64,000 nucleotides of DNA from Kitasatospora sp. MAA19 (GCF_029894125.1 NZ_JARXYZ010000041.1:1-64000), one strand, 5' to 3'. Counted from the stretch's first letter, positions 45,086 to 54,181 are shown. Notes: generated from the sequence alone by a model not told the origin. Translations and numbers: made by a program.

Positions 45086-46408
45086 TCACGCGCGTGCCAG
45101 CTGATACCCCAACTCTCTCACCCGCGCGGTCAGTTCTCGGACGGGCCGTGTACCGGACCACGGGGTGAGCGTCTGCTGCAGCTGTCGGGCCCGCAGGACG
45201 AGCGGCTGCACGATGCTGACGCCCGCAAGGTCGAAGGCTGAGTGCGCGAGGGCGCACGCCGCGTCAAGGTCTCCCTGGCCGAGCCGGCACTCGGCGAGGT
45301 CGATGGTGAGGACTGATCGACCCTTGACGTCGGCCTCAGCCCGACGCACCATGGCGGTCTCCAGCAGGTCGGCCGCGGCATCATGCTCACCGAGGTGGGC
45401 ATAGGTCTCGCCAGCGAGGCCGTCGAGGCGGCCCGCGGTGAGGAAGTCGAGGCCACCGATCGGCTCGTCAGCGGTGTCGAGCAGGTGGCTGGCCTGATCG
45501 AGGGCGACGAGGGCCGCCTCACGGTCGCCTCGGGCGGCGAGCCCGCGGGCGAGGTTGGCAGCAACCCACGCGCGGCGCCGAGGGCTGGCTGTCTCGGCGA
45601 GGGCTGCGGCCTGCTGTAGCAATGCGGCGGCGGGGGCGCGTCGTCCAGCGGTGTACTCAACGATGGATTGCATGGTCAGCAGCCACGCGGTGAGGTCGTC
45701 TGCCTCGCCCTCCCCGGCGGCCACCGTGCCGAGGTGGAAGTGCGCGTCGGACTTGCTGCGGTCGCCGAGGTCGTGGTTCGCGAGGCCGAGGAGCCCGGAG
45801 ACGACGGCCAGTATCCGCACCCCACGGCGCCGGGCTGCAAGGGACTGCGGTCGGGCCAGCATTTCGTGTACCCCGGTCAGCTGACGGTGGAGTGTGGGCA
45901 CGCTCTCGACGGGTGGGGTCGACGGGTATCGGTAGGCGACTCCTGCGACGGCTGCTTCGAGATGCGAAAGGGCGGCAGACGACGCGGTGGAGCGGGAGAG
46001 CATGTCCAGAACTTCCCAGGTCTCGGGGACGGCGGCTGGCTGGTAGCCGGTTGGGATGGCCGCCGCCTCCCACGGTCGGTCGGCGAGGCCGAGCATCCGC
46101 CCGGGGATGTGCAGGCCGTCGGCAATTCGTTCGATGACGTCCATGCTCGATACGACTCTGCCGCCGCTCGTGATCTCGGTGACGCGGCTGGTCGACAGAC
46201 CCGTACGGCGGGCGATCTGGGTCACGCTGATGCCGGCCCGCTTGGCGGCCTGGAACACGGCGCCGATCTGCCGATTGGCGCAGGCCGCCACGAACGTCGG
46301 GTCAGCCAGCAAGTGGGCGGGGAGCGGTTCCGGTGCGGACAACGTGGCCTCCCGAGTCGATGGTGTCACGAGGTTAGCGGCAGCCGTGGCGTCACGGTGG
46401 GTACTCAC
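45086..46408 (-). CDS. XRE-family regulator with TPR-like C-terminal domain
   Basis: 440 residues. An N-terminal helix-turn-helix at about residues 45-100 (AAKRAGISVTQIARRTGLST, then VVSSMDVIERIADGL) is followed by about 300 residues of Ala/Leu-rich helical repeats of TPR character (LARGLAARGDREAALVALDQ; LAGETYAHLGEHDAAADLLE). This matches the large streptomycete group of XRE/TPR regulators. It is divergent from a cassette of four or five tiny genes and probably controls them from the 46409-46451 gap. Confidence 0.85.
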   Translation of the reverse strand: MSTHRDATAAANLVTPSTREATLSAPEPLPAHLLADPTFVAACANRQIGAVFQAAKRAGISVTQIARRTGLSTSRVTEITSGGRVVSSMDVIERIADGLHIPGRMLGLADRPWEAAAIPTGYQPAAVPETWEVLDMLSRSTASSAALSHLEAAVAGVAYRYPSTPPVESVPTLHRQLTGVHEMLARPQSLAARRRGVRILAVVSGLLGLANHDLGDRSKSDAHFHLGTVAAGEGEADDLTAWLLTMQSIVEYTAGRRAPAAALLQQAAALAETASPRRRAWVAANLARGLAARGDREAALVALDQASHLLDTADEPIGGLDFLTAGRLDGLAGETYAHLGEHDAAADLLETAMVRRAEADVKGRSVLTIDLAECRLGQGDLDAACALAHSAFDLAGVSIVQPLVLRARQLQQTLTPWSGTRPVRELTARVRELGYQLARA

Positions 46409-46451
46409 CGTGGCCCTAGTGACGCCACCGCCGCCGACCGATCCTGTGCCT

Positions 46452-46643
46452 GTGACGACGCATCAGCCGGAGCCCAGCAGGGCCCAGCTCCAGGCCAAGG
46501 CCTGCATCCGTTGCGGGCGTGAGGGCGGCGAGCTGGTCCCCGCTGGCCACGTCTACACGTCGACCAGTGAAGGCCAAGCCCCGCTCGGCTGGGCGGTCGT
46601 GGCCCACCCGAAGTGCATCACCATCGAGGAGACGGCGTGTTGA
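46452..46643 (+). CDS. Small Cys-containing protein, 63 aa
   Basis: GTG 46452. It has a CIRCGREGG knuckle and HPKC near the C-terminus, so it may bind zinc. It is the first of a run of tiny overlapping genes divergent from the XRE regulator and overlaps the next gene by a few bases. No family name known to me. Confidence 0.6.
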   Translation: MTTHQPEPSRAQLQAKACIRCGREGGELVPAGHVYTSTSEGQAPLGWAVVAHPKCITIEETAC

Positions 46644-47134
46644 CCGACGAGCTCACAGTTGCGGTGGACGGTCACCTGGAGCCGGTCACCGCGCCTCCCC
46701 TGGAGGCCCTGGAGACGCTGTGGCAGGCGGTTTGCGCGCTGCCGATCAGCGACTACGAGCGGCGGGCCATGCAGCGACTGCTGGGCAGCGGCACCACAGA
46801 TGACCTGGAACGCCGAATGAACGGCGACGAGACGACGGATTGGCCGCTCACGCTGGACGGCGACAGCCTCGTGATCGTGCGTGTGTCATATGGCGACGGG
46901 CTGACCTACCGGCAGCGCGTCGCGGCCCGGTACACCGTCGTGCAGCTGCCGGCCGACCAGCGAGGGCGGCGCCCGTGGGTGATCCGGGACGCCGAGACCG
47001 GCGGCCTGGTCACCGCTGGCACCGGGCCGCGGCCGCTTGAGTTCTCGATCCGGGAGAGCGCCGATGAGTGGACCCGTGGCCGGGTGAACCTCGCCGGGTA
47101 CCGCGCCTTCCCGATTCGGACGGTCGCCGAGTGA
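46637..47134 (+). CDS. Hypothetical protein, 165 aa
   Basis: GTG 46637 (or TTG 46640) follows GAGGAGAC. Acidic and rich in beta strand in the second half (LTLDGDSLVIVRVSYGDGLT; VVQLPADQRGRRPWVIRDAE). No signal peptide or known domain. Overlaps both neighbours, indicating translational coupling in the cassette. Confidence 0.6.
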   Translation: MLTDELTVAVDGHLEPVTAPPLEALETLWQAVCALPISDYERRAMQRLLGSGTTDDLERRMNGDETTDWPLTLDGDSLVIVRVSYGDGLTYRQRVAARYTVVQLPADQRGRRPWVIRDAETGGLVTAGTGPRPLEFSIRESADEWTRGRVNLAGYRAFPIRTVAE

Positions 47135-47313
47135 GCGCTGCCGAGGGAACACCGGCCGAGGCCGAGGAGCGAACGGAGCGAGGCCTGTGCCCCGTCTGCG
47201 GGCGCTGGGTCCGCGGCCGGTTCCTGGGCGACCTCACCGCGTACACGGCTGCGGTCGAGCACTGCCCGCCACTGGATGAGCCAGACGTGATCACCAAAAG
47301 GAGAAGTGCATGA
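47131..47313 (+). CDS. Small zinc-finger-like protein, 60 aa
   Basis: GTG 47131 overlaps the previous stop (GTGA). It contains LCPVCGRWVRGRFLGDLTAY and a later HCPP, so a CxxC...HC zinc site is likely. Third gene of the cassette. Confidence 0.6.
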   Translation: MSAAEGTPAEAEERTERGLCPVCGRWVRGRFLGDLTAYTAAVEHCPPLDEPDVITKRRSA

Positions 47314-47471
47314 GCGACCCGGATGACGCGTTCTTCGAGCAGCTGGGCCACCTGGTGGACGCCGCCCAGGACGGGCGGGCTGCGGACTCTGATGTGGCGT
47401 ACGACGACGCGTCCCGGCGAGCGGGCGAGGCCGCGGCGGCGCTCCAGGAGATGGACCGCGAGGGGTGGTGA
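47310..47471 (+). CDS. Small acidic protein, 53 aa
   Basis: ATG 47310 overlaps the previous stop (ATGA) and AAAGGAG lies 6-7 bases upstream. Sequence MSDPDDAFFEQLGHLVDAAQ, an acidic middle and LQEMDREGW end. Predicted single helix pair; unknown role. Confidence 0.6.
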   Translation: MSDPDDAFFEQLGHLVDAAQDGRAADSDVAYDDASRRAGEAAAALQEMDREGW

Positions 47472-47682
47472 TGGCTGCCCAGCCGAATGATCGGAACCGC
47501 GCCACGGGAGCGCCACCATTCCACCCGATCAGCAGGGCCAGTGGTCCGCGCGGCGCCGCGAGACCCGGGGGCTCACGAGGGCAAACAAGCGCCCCACGAT
47601 GCCGCCGGACGACGTCCCGGTGGCGCTGGAGACCGAGGAGGACGACATGACCCCACAGAAGAGCCCGCTGCCGGCGGAGTAG
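47471..47682 (+). pseudogene. Possible fifth small gene, frameshifted
   Basis: ATG 47471 overlaps the previous stop. That frame gives a low-complexity Arg/Pro tail ending at 47650, while the neighbouring frame reads more like protein (DQQGQWSARRRETRGLTRAN, then MPPDDVPVALETEEDD) and stops at 47682. One base shift near 47488 would join them. Confidence 0.3.
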
Positions 47683-47815
47683 GCACCGCCGCTCCCTGGC
47701 CGCCGTACGGCGGTCCGGCTGGCCAGGGCCTACCCGTCTACCCGTGGAACAGGCGCCAGGTCGACACGTCCAGCGATTGACCGATGGCGATCAGGTCGTC
47801 CAGGTTGGGCGGTGT

Positions 47816-48210
47816 CGGCTGACCCCCGCGGGTGCGGGGAGGACGCCACGAGGAGCCCCGAGTTCGCGTTCGGGGGCGGCTGACCCCCGTGGGTGCGGGG
47901 AGGACGCGGTGTAGGCGACGCCCGCCCACAGCGCGACCGGCTGACCCCCGCGGGTGCGGGGAGGACGTCTGGGTGACCGCCAGCAAGACCGCCAAGGACG
48001 GCTGACCCCCGCGGGTGCGGGGAGGACGCGAGCTCGACCAACCTGGATGCGGTGGGGCGCGGCTGACCCCCGCGGGTGCGGGGAGGACGTGCTTCAGCAG
48101 GGTGAGGATGTGTTCTTGGGTGGCTGACCCCCGCGGGTGCGGGGAGGACAGCTTCGCCTCCAGGACGTCGGCGATGGCGTCCGGCTGACCCCCGCGGGTG
48201 CGGGGAGGAC
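47816..48210 (-). CRISPR. Type I-E CRISPR array, 7 repeats and 6 spacers
   Basis: Repeats start at 47816, 47877, 47938, 47999, 48060, 48121 and 48182, all 61 bp apart. Sequence is identical to the main array except C-to-T near 47890 and a T first base at 48121. Same orientation, with a well-conserved leader on the right. It looks functional. Confidence 0.97.
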
Positions 48211-48350
48211 CCTTCGCGACCTGGGGCGTTGTGGTGGCTTTGTCATTTCTTTGCATAGCTTGGCGCGTTGTTGTGCGGACGTTACAACGTCGCCGTTTGA
48301 GCTGTTGAGATGTCAAAGGGCTTGCGAATCATCCCACGTGTCGGTGACGT
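48211..48350 (-). promoter_or_regulatory. CRISPR leader of the 47.8-kb array
   Basis: The closest match to the main-array leader: the first 16 bases (CCTTCGCGACCTGGG...) are nearly identical, as are CTTTGTCATTTCTTTGCA, CAACGTCGC and GAGCTGTTGAGATGTCAAAG. The remaining 480 bases to the next gene (48351-48830) hold no supportable gene. Confidence 0.85.
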
Positions 48351-48830
48351 GGGGAGCGGTAGTCCCACACGTACGGTTCGCTGCCGCCGGGCAGGCGAAC
48401 CGGCCAGTGGCTGTTGTCCGAGCAGTTTCGTGAGTGCTGAGAGGTGTGGGTTTGGAGTCGCTGGGGCGGGTCGGATTCGGTCGAAGCGGGTGCACGAGGC
48501 CGTGAACCGGGCGACGTGAGGTGCGTGGAATCAGAGCCGGCGTGGGCCCGATCGGGAACAGCTCGCGCTCCCCGTGGCGGTTCCGGACGTGGCGGTTGCG
48601 GCTGGTGTCTTCGGCAGTTGAGCCGGATGCGCGCCAGGTGTGGCGTAAGGATCTGTCCGGGCCGGTTGTGGACGTGGACGAGTACCGCCACAAAACAGGC
48701 CGATTGTGCCGCGATGGTGATCATTTAGGAGTACATGGCGAATGTACTGCATATTTCCCTGACCAGCCTTCAGGTGTAGGATGCCGAACCCGCAGATCTG
48801 TGTCGAGGGCAGAAACAAACGGGGGCAGAC

Positions 48831-49100
48831 ATGGCTCGTGCATGGGAAGCAGATCCTTCCGTTTCGTTCGAGAAGCGCCTGGGGAAGTCCGCGAAAGAGC
48901 TCGGGGTGTCCGAAGGCCGGGACGAATGCCCGGACATCTGGCAGCTCTCGAACGGTGACATCGCCGTGATCGGCCGGGACCTCACCGAGAACTACGGCGG
49001 CCGGCTGCCCGAAGACGTCGTCATCGGCCCTGACGAGCGGCTCGTCGTCATCCCCGGTCTCATGCTCCGCGCGGCGAAAACGGACATCGCGGATGCCTGA
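48831..49100 (+). CDS. Small partner protein of the DUF6879-STAND gene
   Basis: 89 residues from ATG 48831 (GGGGGCAG upstream). It reads MARAWEADPSVSFEKRLGKS, then CPDIWQLSNGDIAVIGRDL, then VVIGPDERLVVIPGLMLRAA. In streptomycetes I know this type of short protein as the constant upstream neighbour of DUF6879 genes. It overlaps the next gene by 8 bases, so they are co-translated. Biochemical role unknown. Confidence 0.7.
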   Translation: MARAWEADPSVSFEKRLGKSAKELGVSEGRDECPDIWQLSNGDIAVIGRDLTENYGGRLPEDVVIGPDERLVVIPGLMLRAAKTDIADA

Positions 49101-52100
49101 TCGGCAGGCCCCCGAGCTGCGGTCCGAGTGGGGCGAGAGCCTCGCCCGGCAGGACTACAAACGCGACTTCCGTGAGCGGGATGCGCAGGTCCGCGGCCGG
49201 GACTCCTGGAAGCTGGAGCGGCGCCAGCACTTCGAGGAGCAAAGCAGCCCGAGCTGGGAGGCCGTCCTGCGCGGCGACTGGGACGAGGCGCTGCGGCTCC
49301 TCGAGAACAGGCGCGAGGCGCTGCTCGAGATCGGCCGGGAGGACGAGGAGCGCCAGTCCTTCTTCCACCGCGTACGGGTGGTCGAGAAGCCGCTGACGGC
49401 CTATCTGCAGTGGGAGCTGCATTCGCTGCGGATCCGCGCCGAATGCGGCGAGAGGATCAGTATCGTCAACGCCGAGGCACTGGCCGATTCCGAGGAATTC
49501 GGGCCGCTGCCGGAAATCGTCATTCTCGGCGGTCGCACCCTCTATCAGGTCCTGTATTCGGCAACAGGAATCCCAATCGGCGCGATCCGCTACACAGATC
49601 CCGATATCGTCCTCCGCTGGGAGAACTACATCGAGGATCTCCACCGGACAGGTGAAGACGTGCTGACCTACTTCGACCGTGAAGTGGCGCGCCTTCCCCC
49701 GCCCACACAGAAGCGGAGCAACGTGGCAGACGCGCACAGTGGGAGCAGCGGCGGACCCGGGAGCACGCGTTCCGCGCTGTCCGGATCGTCGGCCCACGAC
49801 GTCGTCCAGGCAAGGGACATCAGCGGAGGCGTCCACTTCCACAGCACCGCGGACCGCGAGAACGCCACCCCGACACCCCGCCAGCTGCCGGCCGACGTAC
49901 GCGGCTTCGTCAACCGCGTCGACGAACTCCGCCTGCTCGACGCCATCCTGACCGAGGAAAGCAAGGACCCGGCCGACGCCCACGTCTTCGTCATCGCAGG
50001 AACCGCAGGTGCCGGAAAGACCTCACTCGCACTGCACTGGGCCCACCAGGCCCGCAGCCGCTTCCCCGACGGACAGCTCTACGTCAACCTGCGCGGCTAC
50101 GACCCTGGCCGACCCGTCACCGCCCAAGAAGCACTCCACCGCTTCCTGACCTCCCTCGGCGTCCACACCCAGTCCCTCCCGCAGGACCCCGACGCAGCCG
50201 CGGCCCTCTACCGCTCCCTGCTCGCCGAACGCCGTGTCCTGATCGTCCTCGACAACGCCGCCACCGTCAGCCAGGTCCGCCCCCTCCTGCCCGGCAGCGC
50301 CGGCAGCCTGGTCGTCGTCACCAGCCGCAGCCGCCTCGCCGTCCGCGACGGCGCCCGCCGCCTCACCCTCGGTACCCTGCCCGAACCCGAAGCCGTCGCC
50401 CTGCTGCGCACCGTCACCGCGGGCCACCGGCCACAGGACGACCCAGCCCAGCTCACCGAACTCGCCCGGCTCTGCGCCCAACTGCCCCTGGCCCTGCGCA
50501 TCGCGGCCGAACGCGCCGCGAGCCTGCCCCACATGGGACTGGACGACCTGATCTCCGACCTGCGCGACGAATCCGCCCTATGGGACGCCCTGAGCGTGGG
50601 AGACGACGAGGACGCCGACGCCGTCCGCACCGTCTTCGCCTGGTCCTACCGCGCCCTGCCCGACCAGGTCGCCCGCCTCTTCCGCCTCCTGGGCCTGCAC
50701 CCCGGCCCCGACTTCGGACTCCACGCCGCAACCGCGATCGCGCATCTGACCACCAGCCGCACCCGCCAACTCCTCGACTCCTTAGTCGGCGCCCACCTCG
50801 TCGAGCAGACCGCACCGGACCGCTACCAGTTCCATGACCTGCTGCGTGCCTACGCCACCGACCAGGCACAGAACGAGGAACCACCCGCCGAGCGCCAGGC
50901 CGCACTGCGGAGAGCCCTGTGCTGGTACCTGCACACGGCCGATGCCGCTCAGCCATGGCTCCGCCCGGCGGAAGCCCGCCTCCCGCTCGCACCACTGCCG
51001 GACGGAGTCCAAGCGCTGGCCTTCACCGACTACAACGCCGCCGTGGACTGGGCCGAACGCGAGCGCGCCAACCTCCTGCAGGCCGTCCGAACCGCCTCAA
51101 CAGCCGGAGAAGACCACCTGACCTGGCAGCTCGCCGCCGTGCTCTGGAACGCCCAGGCCCCCTCGGCACCGGGCACGGACTGGCTCCCGGCCGGAAAAAT
51201 CGGCCTGGCCGCGGCGCAGCGGCTCGGCAACGACACCGCCCAGGCCCTCCTGCTCACCGACCTCGGCATGGGCCACACCCGGACCAACTCCCTCGACGAG
51301 AGCCTGGAACACCACCGGAAGGCGCTGGCGATCTGGCGCGACCTCGGGGACCGGCTCAACGAGGCGCACTCCCTCAACCTGCTGGGCCTGGCTCACCTGC
51401 ACAAGCGCCAACTAGGCGATGCGGCAAAGTACTTCGAGAAGGCACTCGCCGGCTTCCGCCTACAGGGCGAGCATCACTGGGAAGCCACCACACTCGCCAA
51501 CCTCGCCAGCGCCCACCACCGCGCCGGACGCGCACAGCAGGCCACAGCCGCCGTTCACCAGGCACTCGAGGCCCACCGCACATCGGACAACCAGCGCGGC
51601 GAAGGCAACGCCCTGCGCCTGCTGAGCGACCTCCAACGCGAGGAAGGCGACCGGGTCGGGGCCCTGACCTCGGCACAAGCGGCCCTGGACATCGCCCTGA
51701 GCCTGCGGGACCACCGACTGGAAGGCTTCTGGCTCCTCACCCTCGGCGACGCCCAACGGGCCAACGGACACCACACCGACGCCCTGGACTCCTACCAGCG
51801 TGCCGCCGTACTCCACCGCCGCCTCGGCGACCGCAGCCGCGAAGCCCTCTCCTGGCACGGCACCGGCGAAACCTACCGCCACCTCGACCGCCACACGGAG
51901 GCATCCGCCTTCCTCCGCCAAGCCGCCACCGCCCACCACGAACTCGGCGACACCTGGCACGAGGCCCTGGCCCTCGACGCCCTCAGCGCAGCCCTGCTCA
52001 CCGAGAACCCGCGCACCGCACGCCGACACCGGGAGGACGCCCTTGCCCTCCTGGCCGGCTACGACGATCCACGGGCGGTCGCAACGCGTGACCGGATCGA

Positions 52101-52269
52101 GCGCGAACTGGAGACGGACCGGCCCACGACCTTCATGCGGCCGACCCCCGCAGACGCGGGGAGGACAGTCAGTCCCACAACAGGTCCTCCTCAGGCATCG
52201 GATGACCCCCGCGGGGGCGGGGAGGAGCGGCCGTACCCGTCCGCGCAGGGCGGCGGCGACCACGGCTGA
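49093..52269 (+). CDS. DUF6879-STAND NTPase-TPR fusion protein
   Basis: 1058 residues. Residues about 10-200 match DUF6879 (YKRDFRERDAQVRGRDSWKL; VRVVEKPLTAYLQWELHSLR). A flexible linker follows. Residues about 270-600 form an NB-ARC/STAND ATPase: Walker A GTAGAGKTSLAL near 303, Walker B RRVLIVLDNA, sensor-like VVVTSRSRLA, then a winged helix (LFRLLGLHPGPDFGLHAATA). Residues about 700-1020 are TPRs. STAND-TPR proteins are signal-sensing switches, many in phage defence, with an N-terminal effector. Here the effector slot holds DUF6879. The last 40 residues are encoded by degenerate CRISPR repeats, so the original C-terminus may be lost. Confidence 0.85.
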   Translation: MPDRQAPELRSEWGESLARQDYKRDFRERDAQVRGRDSWKLERRQHFEEQSSPSWEAVLRGDWDEALRLLENRREALLEIGREDEERQSFFHRVRVVEKPLTAYLQWELHSLRIRAECGERISIVNAEALADSEEFGPLPEIVILGGRTLYQVLYSATGIPIGAIRYTDPDIVLRWENYIEDLHRTGEDVLTYFDREVARLPPPTQKRSNVADAHSGSSGGPGSTRSALSGSSAHDVVQARDISGGVHFHSTADRENATPTPRQLPADVRGFVNRVDELRLLDAILTEESKDPADAHVFVIAGTAGAGKTSLALHWAHQARSRFPDGQLYVNLRGYDPGRPVTAQEALHRFLTSLGVHTQSLPQDPDAAAALYRSLLAERRVLIVLDNAATVSQVRPLLPGSAGSLVVVTSRSRLAVRDGARRLTLGTLPEPEAVALLRTVTAGHRPQDDPAQLTELARLCAQLPLALRIAAERAASLPHMGLDDLISDLRDESALWDALSVGDDEDADAVRTVFAWSYRALPDQVARLFRLLGLHPGPDFGLHAATAIAHLTTSRTRQLLDSLVGAHLVEQTAPDRYQFHDLLRAYATDQAQNEEPPAERQAALRRALCWYLHTADAAQPWLRPAEARLPLAPLPDGVQALAFTDYNAAVDWAERERANLLQAVRTASTAGEDHLTWQLAAVLWNAQAPSAPGTDWLPAGKIGLAAAQRLGNDTAQALLLTDLGMGHTRTNSLDESLEHHRKALAIWRDLGDRLNEAHSLNLLGLAHLHKRQLGDAAKYFEKALAGFRLQGEHHWEATTLANLASAHHRAGRAQQATAAVHQALEAHRTSDNQRGEGNALRLLSDLQREEGDRVGALTSAQAALDIALSLRDHRLEGFWLLTLGDAQRANGHHTDALDSYQRAAVLHRRLGDRSREALSWHGTGETYRHLDRHTEASAFLRQAATAHHELGDTWHEALALDALSAALLTENPRTARRHREDALALLAGYDDPRAVATRDRIERELETDRPTTFMRPTPADAGRTVSPTTGPPQASDDPRGGGEERPYPSAQGGGDHG

Positions 52270-52288
52270 CGGCCGCGGGTGCGGGCTG
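52138..52288 (-). CRISPR. Degenerate CRISPR remnant, 2-3 repeats, overlapping a gene end
   Basis: Repeat-like copies at 52138-52166 (CGGCCGACCCCCGCAGACGC...) and 52199-52227 are exactly 61 bp apart; a third, eroded copy is at about 52263. No leader is recognisable to the right. The first two are read in frame as the C-terminus of the STAND protein. Confidence 0.75.
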
Positions 52289-52570
52289 CTGGTGCTGTCC
52301 GTGCTGTCGGGGGCGGTTTCGCCGTTTCTGCAGATCGCGTTGTCGACGCACTTCGTGCTGTTCCCTCCGGCCGCCCGCCGGCGGCTCTGACGGTGGACCT
52401 GGCCGTGATCCGCACGCGCGGGACGGTCTCGATGCCGTTCGTCCCCGGGCCGAGGCTCGGCCCACAGGCCGGTCGCCCGGGCCAGGTCTCGGATGGCCTG
52501 CTCGAACAGCGGCCGGACGGCGTGCAGGCGCTTGTTGTAGGCAGGCCGTTCGGGCAGGTGGGGGGAAGCG
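52289..52570. other. Spacer after the STAND gene
   Basis: Nothing convincing. On the complement, short stretches recall fragmented transposase-like sequence but are too short to name. Confidence 0.35.
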
Positions 52571-52852
52571 TCAGTCCGCGCGCAGGATCCGGGACACGTA
52601 GACCCGGGGCGGATCCTGCCCCTCGTCCACCGCATACTCCACCAGTCCCAGATCCCGGCGCAGCGGCGCCGAGTGCATGCCGGGCCGTCCGGGGACCGGC
52701 ATGCTCAGGTGTGGGAAGGGGTTCTCGCGCAGGTCGACGAGGAAGGCGACGACGGCGGAGAACACTTCGGCCGGTGTGCCGGGGTCGCCGAGGAACTCCT
52801 CGACGGCCGGGGAGACGGTGATCGGGTCGTCCTCGTCCGGGAACTCGCTCAC
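52571..52852 (-). CDS. Hypothetical protein, RelE-like pattern
   Basis: 93 residues from GTG 52852. The helical first half (FSAVVAFLVDLRENPFPHLS) and strand-rich second half (PLRRDLGLVEYAVDEGQDPP, RVYVSRILRAD) loosely recall the small RelE/ParE fold. It overlaps the preceding gene by GTGA. Pair layout suggests a toxin-antitoxin-like unit, with this as toxin candidate; not proven. Confidence 0.55.
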   Translation of the reverse strand: MSEFPDEDDPITVSPAVEEFLGDPGTPAEVFSAVVAFLVDLRENPFPHLSMPVPGRPGMHSAPLRRDLGLVEYAVDEGQDPPRVYVSRILRAD

Positions 52853-53130
52853 AGGGCCCCGAGACGACGCAGGACCGAAGCGGCCGAAGCACCGGGAGCG
52901 GTGCCGGCCTGGACGTCGGCGTGGATGCGGTCGCCCTCGGGGTCGCGGTACAACTGGGCGCGCAGCCACCAACGCCGCAGGACGCCACCGATCGTCTCGT
53001 CGTCGGCCTCGCCCATCTCCCGGTAGAACTCCATCCGCTGCGCCGGCGGCAAGGCGGCGGCGACGGCGTCCTGGGTGCGTGGGATGGACTGTTGGTCGTC
53101 GTGATGGCCGTGCAAGGGGGCGGCGCTCAC
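52849..53130 (-). CDS. Hypothetical protein, possible antitoxin partner
   Basis: 93 residues from GTG 53130 with GGAGGA about 5 bases upstream. Sequence HDDQQSIPRTQDAVAAALPP, then MEFYREMGEADDETIGGVLR and RRWWLRAQLYRDPEGDRI. Mostly helical and acidic. Translationally coupled to the downstream gene. Bases 53131-53597 upstream contain no gene. Confidence 0.55.
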   Translation of the reverse strand: MSAAPLHGHHDDQQSIPRTQDAVAAALPPAQRMEFYREMGEADDETIGGVLRRWWLRAQLYRDPEGDRIHADVQAGTAPGASAASVLRRLGAL

Positions 53131-53597
53131 CGTGTCCTCCAGAGGCTCTCGTACGGGCGGGACCGGTAACCAGTGTCCTCCCCCGGCAGCCGCGGGTGAT
53201 AACCGGCCCTGTTGACGCGGCGATGCGCCGTGAGGTCTCACTGCACACGCCGGGCTGGCTGGTTTCGGGCACGACGGAATCGCTCTGACTTGGATCGCGC
53301 GGGCGACAGCGCGGACGGTGCAGCGGGCCCGCTGTTGCGGGCCGCCTCGGCCTGGCCTGTTTCGGCGGTTTCAACGTTCTCAGGCGCTGCAGTGTTAGTT
53401 TCGGGTGCGACCAATGGCGTACTCTCGCTGACCCCCACCAGCGCCGGTACGGGACCTGGGAGCTGTAGCCAGAGGATCGGCAGCGCCGGGGAGCACAGCG
53501 CGCGCTAGTGGCCGTGCAGGCCGAGCGCCGCGTGCTCCTGGCGGTGCTGCTGTCCTGGAGCGGGGCGCCGGCCACCCGATGGCGGCCGAAGCAGGTA

Positions 53598-53807
53598 CGG
53601 CTGACCCCCGTGGCGGAGAGGAGTCGCACAGTTCCCGCGCCGCCACGTGGCGAGCCAGCTGACCCCCCGCGTGTGCGGGGAGGACCGGCCGCCACCGCCG
53701 TCCTCGGGTTCCTCGAACGGCTGACCCCCGCGTGTGCGGGGAGGACCCAGAGTCCGAACGACGGAAGGCGGAAGGCGTCGGCTGACCCCCGCGTGTGCGG
53801 GGAGGAC
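53598..53807 (-). CRISPR. Small CRISPR array, 4 repeats, variant sequence
   Basis: Copies at 53598 (eroded), 53656 (30 bp, one extra C), 53718 and 53779. The last two are exact 29-mers with CGCGTGTGCGGGG in the loop, a variant not seen in the other arrays. 61-bp spacing between the last two. Same orientation as the others. Confidence 0.92.
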
Positions 53808-53945
53808 GCTTCCTGACCTGGGGCGAAGTAGCGGATTTGCCATTTCTTTGCCATCGGCCCGAGGTGCCGTTGCGTGAACGTGGTGATGCTGCAGACGCTC
53901 TGTTGAGGGGTCAACGTACTGGGGACATCGTGTCACGTATCAGCG
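53808..53945 (-). promoter_or_regulatory. CRISPR leader of the 53.6-kb array
   Basis: GACCTGGGGC, GATTTGCCATTTCTTTGCC and CTGTTGAGGGGTCAACGT recur at the positions seen in the other leaders. The gap to the helicase start (53946-54181) holds no other feature and must contain the helicase promoter. Confidence 0.7.
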
Positions 53946-54181
53946 CCGTCGGGACGTGGCGTGCCTGGCGCGTGAGCTGGGGTGGCTCTTTGTGTGTGGC
54001 CCCTGGCGTCGGGGGTCGGTTGCCGCGGCCGTCCGCTGGCGGATGCGGACGCCGTCGGGCCCGCCGCCGGCCTCTGACCTGGGTACTCGGCTTGCCCGCC
54101 GCCGGTCCGGTAGATTCTGCGGCCGGCTGATCGGCACACGAAGCGGCTGGGAGCCGCGGGTTCGACACGGGGGGCAGTGGG

